A stretch of DNA of 13,752 bases from contig CALPPJ020000010.1 in NCBI GenBank assembly GCA_943325425.2, forward strand, positions 1 through 13,752, in the 5' to 3' direction. The notes beneath the pieces were generated by a model that worked only from the letters and a program-made list of their open reading frames with translations, ran no database searches and was not told the DNA's origin. The position numbers were made by a program, and so were the translations under genes. Of the stretch, positions 12,646 through 13,752 are shown in pieces; within the stretch, counting starts at the first letter, position 1; the number at the start of each line of letters is the position of its first letter. This stretch comes from Bifidobacterium breve (GTDB lineage Bacteria; Actinomycetota; Acidimicrobiia; Acidimicrobiales; Ilumatobacteraceae).

Positions 12646-13752
12646 ATGGTTCGTAAGACTTTCCGATTAGGTGGTCTCGTCATGGCAGGTGCTCTGGCAA
12701 TTTCGGCGTGTGGTGGATCAAGCGATTCAACATCAACCGAAGCGCCCACATCAGAGGCACCAACGAGTGAAGCACCTACGAGTGAAGCACCAGATACCGG
12801 TGCTCCCTCGACCGACGCCCCCGCAACATCGTGGGCAGTAAACACTGACGACTGCGTTGACCCTGAGGCAGCGAATGCTCCGATCACGGGAACAGTCAAG
12901 ATCGGTACCGTGTTGCCATTGTCGGGAAGCGTTGCAGCAATTGCTTTCGCTCCTGTCAAAGCAGGTTTCGAGTCATACATCAAGTGGGCGAACGAGCAAA
13001 AGATGCTTGGCGACACCACAATTGAAGTGGCCTTTGAAGACGATCAGTACAACAAAGACCTCACACCAGATGCGGTGAACAAGTTGCTCGACGCCGGAGT
13101 GAACCTTTTCTCAGGAATCATTGGTACACCCAACAACGCTGCAGTGCGTGACACCTTGAATGAAGAGTGCGTTCCGCAACTGCAGGCTTTGACCGGTTCG
13201 CCCGCTTGGGGCGAGGTAGCCGATTACCCATGGACCACTGGAGCTCTCGCCCCTTACGGCATTGAAGCCAAGGTCTATGCCAGCCAAATCAAGGCTCAGT
13301 TCCCCGATGGCGCAAAAGTGGCGTTGTTCACGGTGAACAACGAATTCGGTCAGGTCTATCTCGAGGCCTTCAAGGAAGCCGCTGATGCCGCCGACAGCGG
13401 AATCGAAATTGTTGACGAGCAGACCATCGAAGCCGATAGCTCAACGCCTCCGACTGCGCAAATCAACGCCATCGCTTCGAAAGCCCCTGATGCAATCGTT
13501 GCGGTTCCGCTCGGTGCACAGTGCCCAACTTTCTTGACGGAAGTTGCCAATGCCAAGGCCGCTAACACCGGTTGGATGCCGAACATCTTCTTGACCAACA
13601 CCTGCGCATCGTCATTGATCTTGGCTGGTGCCGGAGAAGCTGCTGATGGACTGTTCACTTCAAACAACTTGGTTGACGTGAATGATCCAGCTATTGCATC
13701 AAAGCCAGCAGTTGCCGAGTACATCGCATTCATGACGGCTCAGGGCAACAAA
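12646..13752 (+). CDS. livK: Liv-type periplasmic-binding-fold lipoprotein (substrate-binding protein), 3' end missing
   Basis: Captures the substrate outside the membrane and delivers it to the LivHMGF channel. The reading frame is open through all 369 codons to the window end, so the C-terminus is missing. Residues 1-21 are a lipoprotein signal with Cys22 (SAC-GG). A linker of Ser, Thr, Glu, Ala and Pro follows to about 62, including four SEAPT-like repeats. The Peripla_BP_6 domain starts near TVKIGTVLPLSG (83-94) and continues through two-lobed features such as ALFTVNNEFGQVYLEAF and APDAIVAVPLGAQC. The substrate cannot be read from sequence alone; the family takes up branched-chain amino acids, amides, urea and aromatic compounds. 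The start is fixed by the GGAGGAGGA site. Position after livGFHM and matching family make the partnership very likely. Confidence 0.95.
   Translation, partial: MVRKTFRLGGLVMAGALAISACGGSSDSTSTEAPTSEAPTSEAPTSEAPDTGAPSTDAPATSWAVNTDDCVDPEAANAPITGTVKIGTVLPLSGSVAAIAFAPVKAGFESYIKWANEQKMLGDTTIEVAFEDDQYNKDLTPDAVNKLLDAGVNLFSGIIGTPNNAAVRDTLNEECVPQLQALTGSPAWGEVADYPWTTGALAPYGIEAKVYASQIKAQFPDGAKVALFTVNNEFGQVYLEAFKEAADAADSGIEIVDEQTIEADSSTPPTAQINAIASKAPDAIVAVPLGAQCPTFLTEVANAKAANTGWMPNIFLTNTCASSLILAGAGEAADGLFTSNNLVDVNDPAIASKPAVAEYIAFMTAQGNK
12736..12795 (+). repeat. Four 15-base tandem repeats coding a SEAPT-like linker
   Basis: Four in-frame 15-base units code for TEAPT, SEAPT, SEAPT and SEAPD. The third and fourth units share their first eleven bases exactly (AGTGAAGCACC). 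They lie in the linker between the lipidated Cys and the binding domain of livK. Such repeats change copy number by replication slippage without shifting the frame, altering the distance of the domain from the membrane. Confidence 0.8.

Noticed and set aside
12627..13019. 130-codon open frame on the minus strand over the livK start
   Set aside because: It is a shadow of the livK signal and Ser/Glu/Ala/Pro linker; repeats in the linker keep the opposite strand open and produce a repetitive, featureless translation.
9082..13752. Calling the importer specific for leucine, isoleucine and valine
   Set aside because: Liv-type transporters also carry amides, urea and aromatic acids; the binding-site residues cannot be assigned from sequence alone and the binding protein is incomplete.
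1..13752. A defence island, prophage, secondary-metabolite cluster or other novel multi-gene system
   Set aside because: No recombinase, toxin-antitoxin pair, restriction, reverse transcriptase or synthase gene was seen, and most of the genes belong to common families.

Overview
The window reads as chromosomal DNA of an actinomycete-type bacterium, probably an Acidimicrobiia/Ilumatobacter-like lineage. This is inferred from three things: Ser/Thr/Pro/Ala-rich linkers after lipobox cysteines, many GTG starts without Shine-Dalgarno (SD) sites, and the mix of an L,D-transpeptidase with a Thr-rich tail, a DUF305 protein and a long-type ArgG. Base composition looks close to 50% G+C by eye. I see no rRNA, tRNA, CRISPR array, transposase, integrase or phage gene, and no gene-free stretch over about 120 bases.

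Layout. Positions 1-5926 hold mostly single genes on alternating strands: a small His-containing lipoprotein (67-528, +), a CocE/X-Pro dipeptidyl-peptidase-family lipoprotein hydrolase (563-2788, -), an M20 metallopeptidase (2849-3970, +), argininosuccinate synthase argG (4034-5356, -) and a dual-specificity-type phosphatase (5426-5926, +). Then come a small four-helix membrane protein (5881-6387, -), a family 2 glycosyltransferase (6442-7206, +) followed closely by an L,D-transpeptidase (7243-8331, +), and a membrane-anchored DUF305 protein (8328-8981, -). The right third is a HAAT/Liv-type ABC importer on the + strand: livG, livF, livH, livM, then after a 116-base gap the substrate-binding lipoprotein livK, cut off by the window end.

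How the genes fit together. The importer genes form one transcription unit, with overlapping or nearly touching ends from livG to livM. The binding protein has its own leader, a small hairpin and the strongest SD in the window. The exported hydrolase and divergent M20 peptidase could together break down peptides or related amides, but nothing in the sequence ties them to the importer. The glycosyltransferase and L,D-transpeptidase may share a transcript and an envelope role. Two convergent pairs share hairpins between their ends; two others overlap at their stops.

No clearly new multi-gene system is visible. The most useful non-gene signal is a recurrent start architecture: a TANNNT hexamer 6-9 bases before an ATG/GTG start with little or no SD, seen at six genes and nearly at a seventh. 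It suggests widespread leaderless transcripts and fixes several starts, notably the divergent pair at 6387/6442, whose hexamers are identical.
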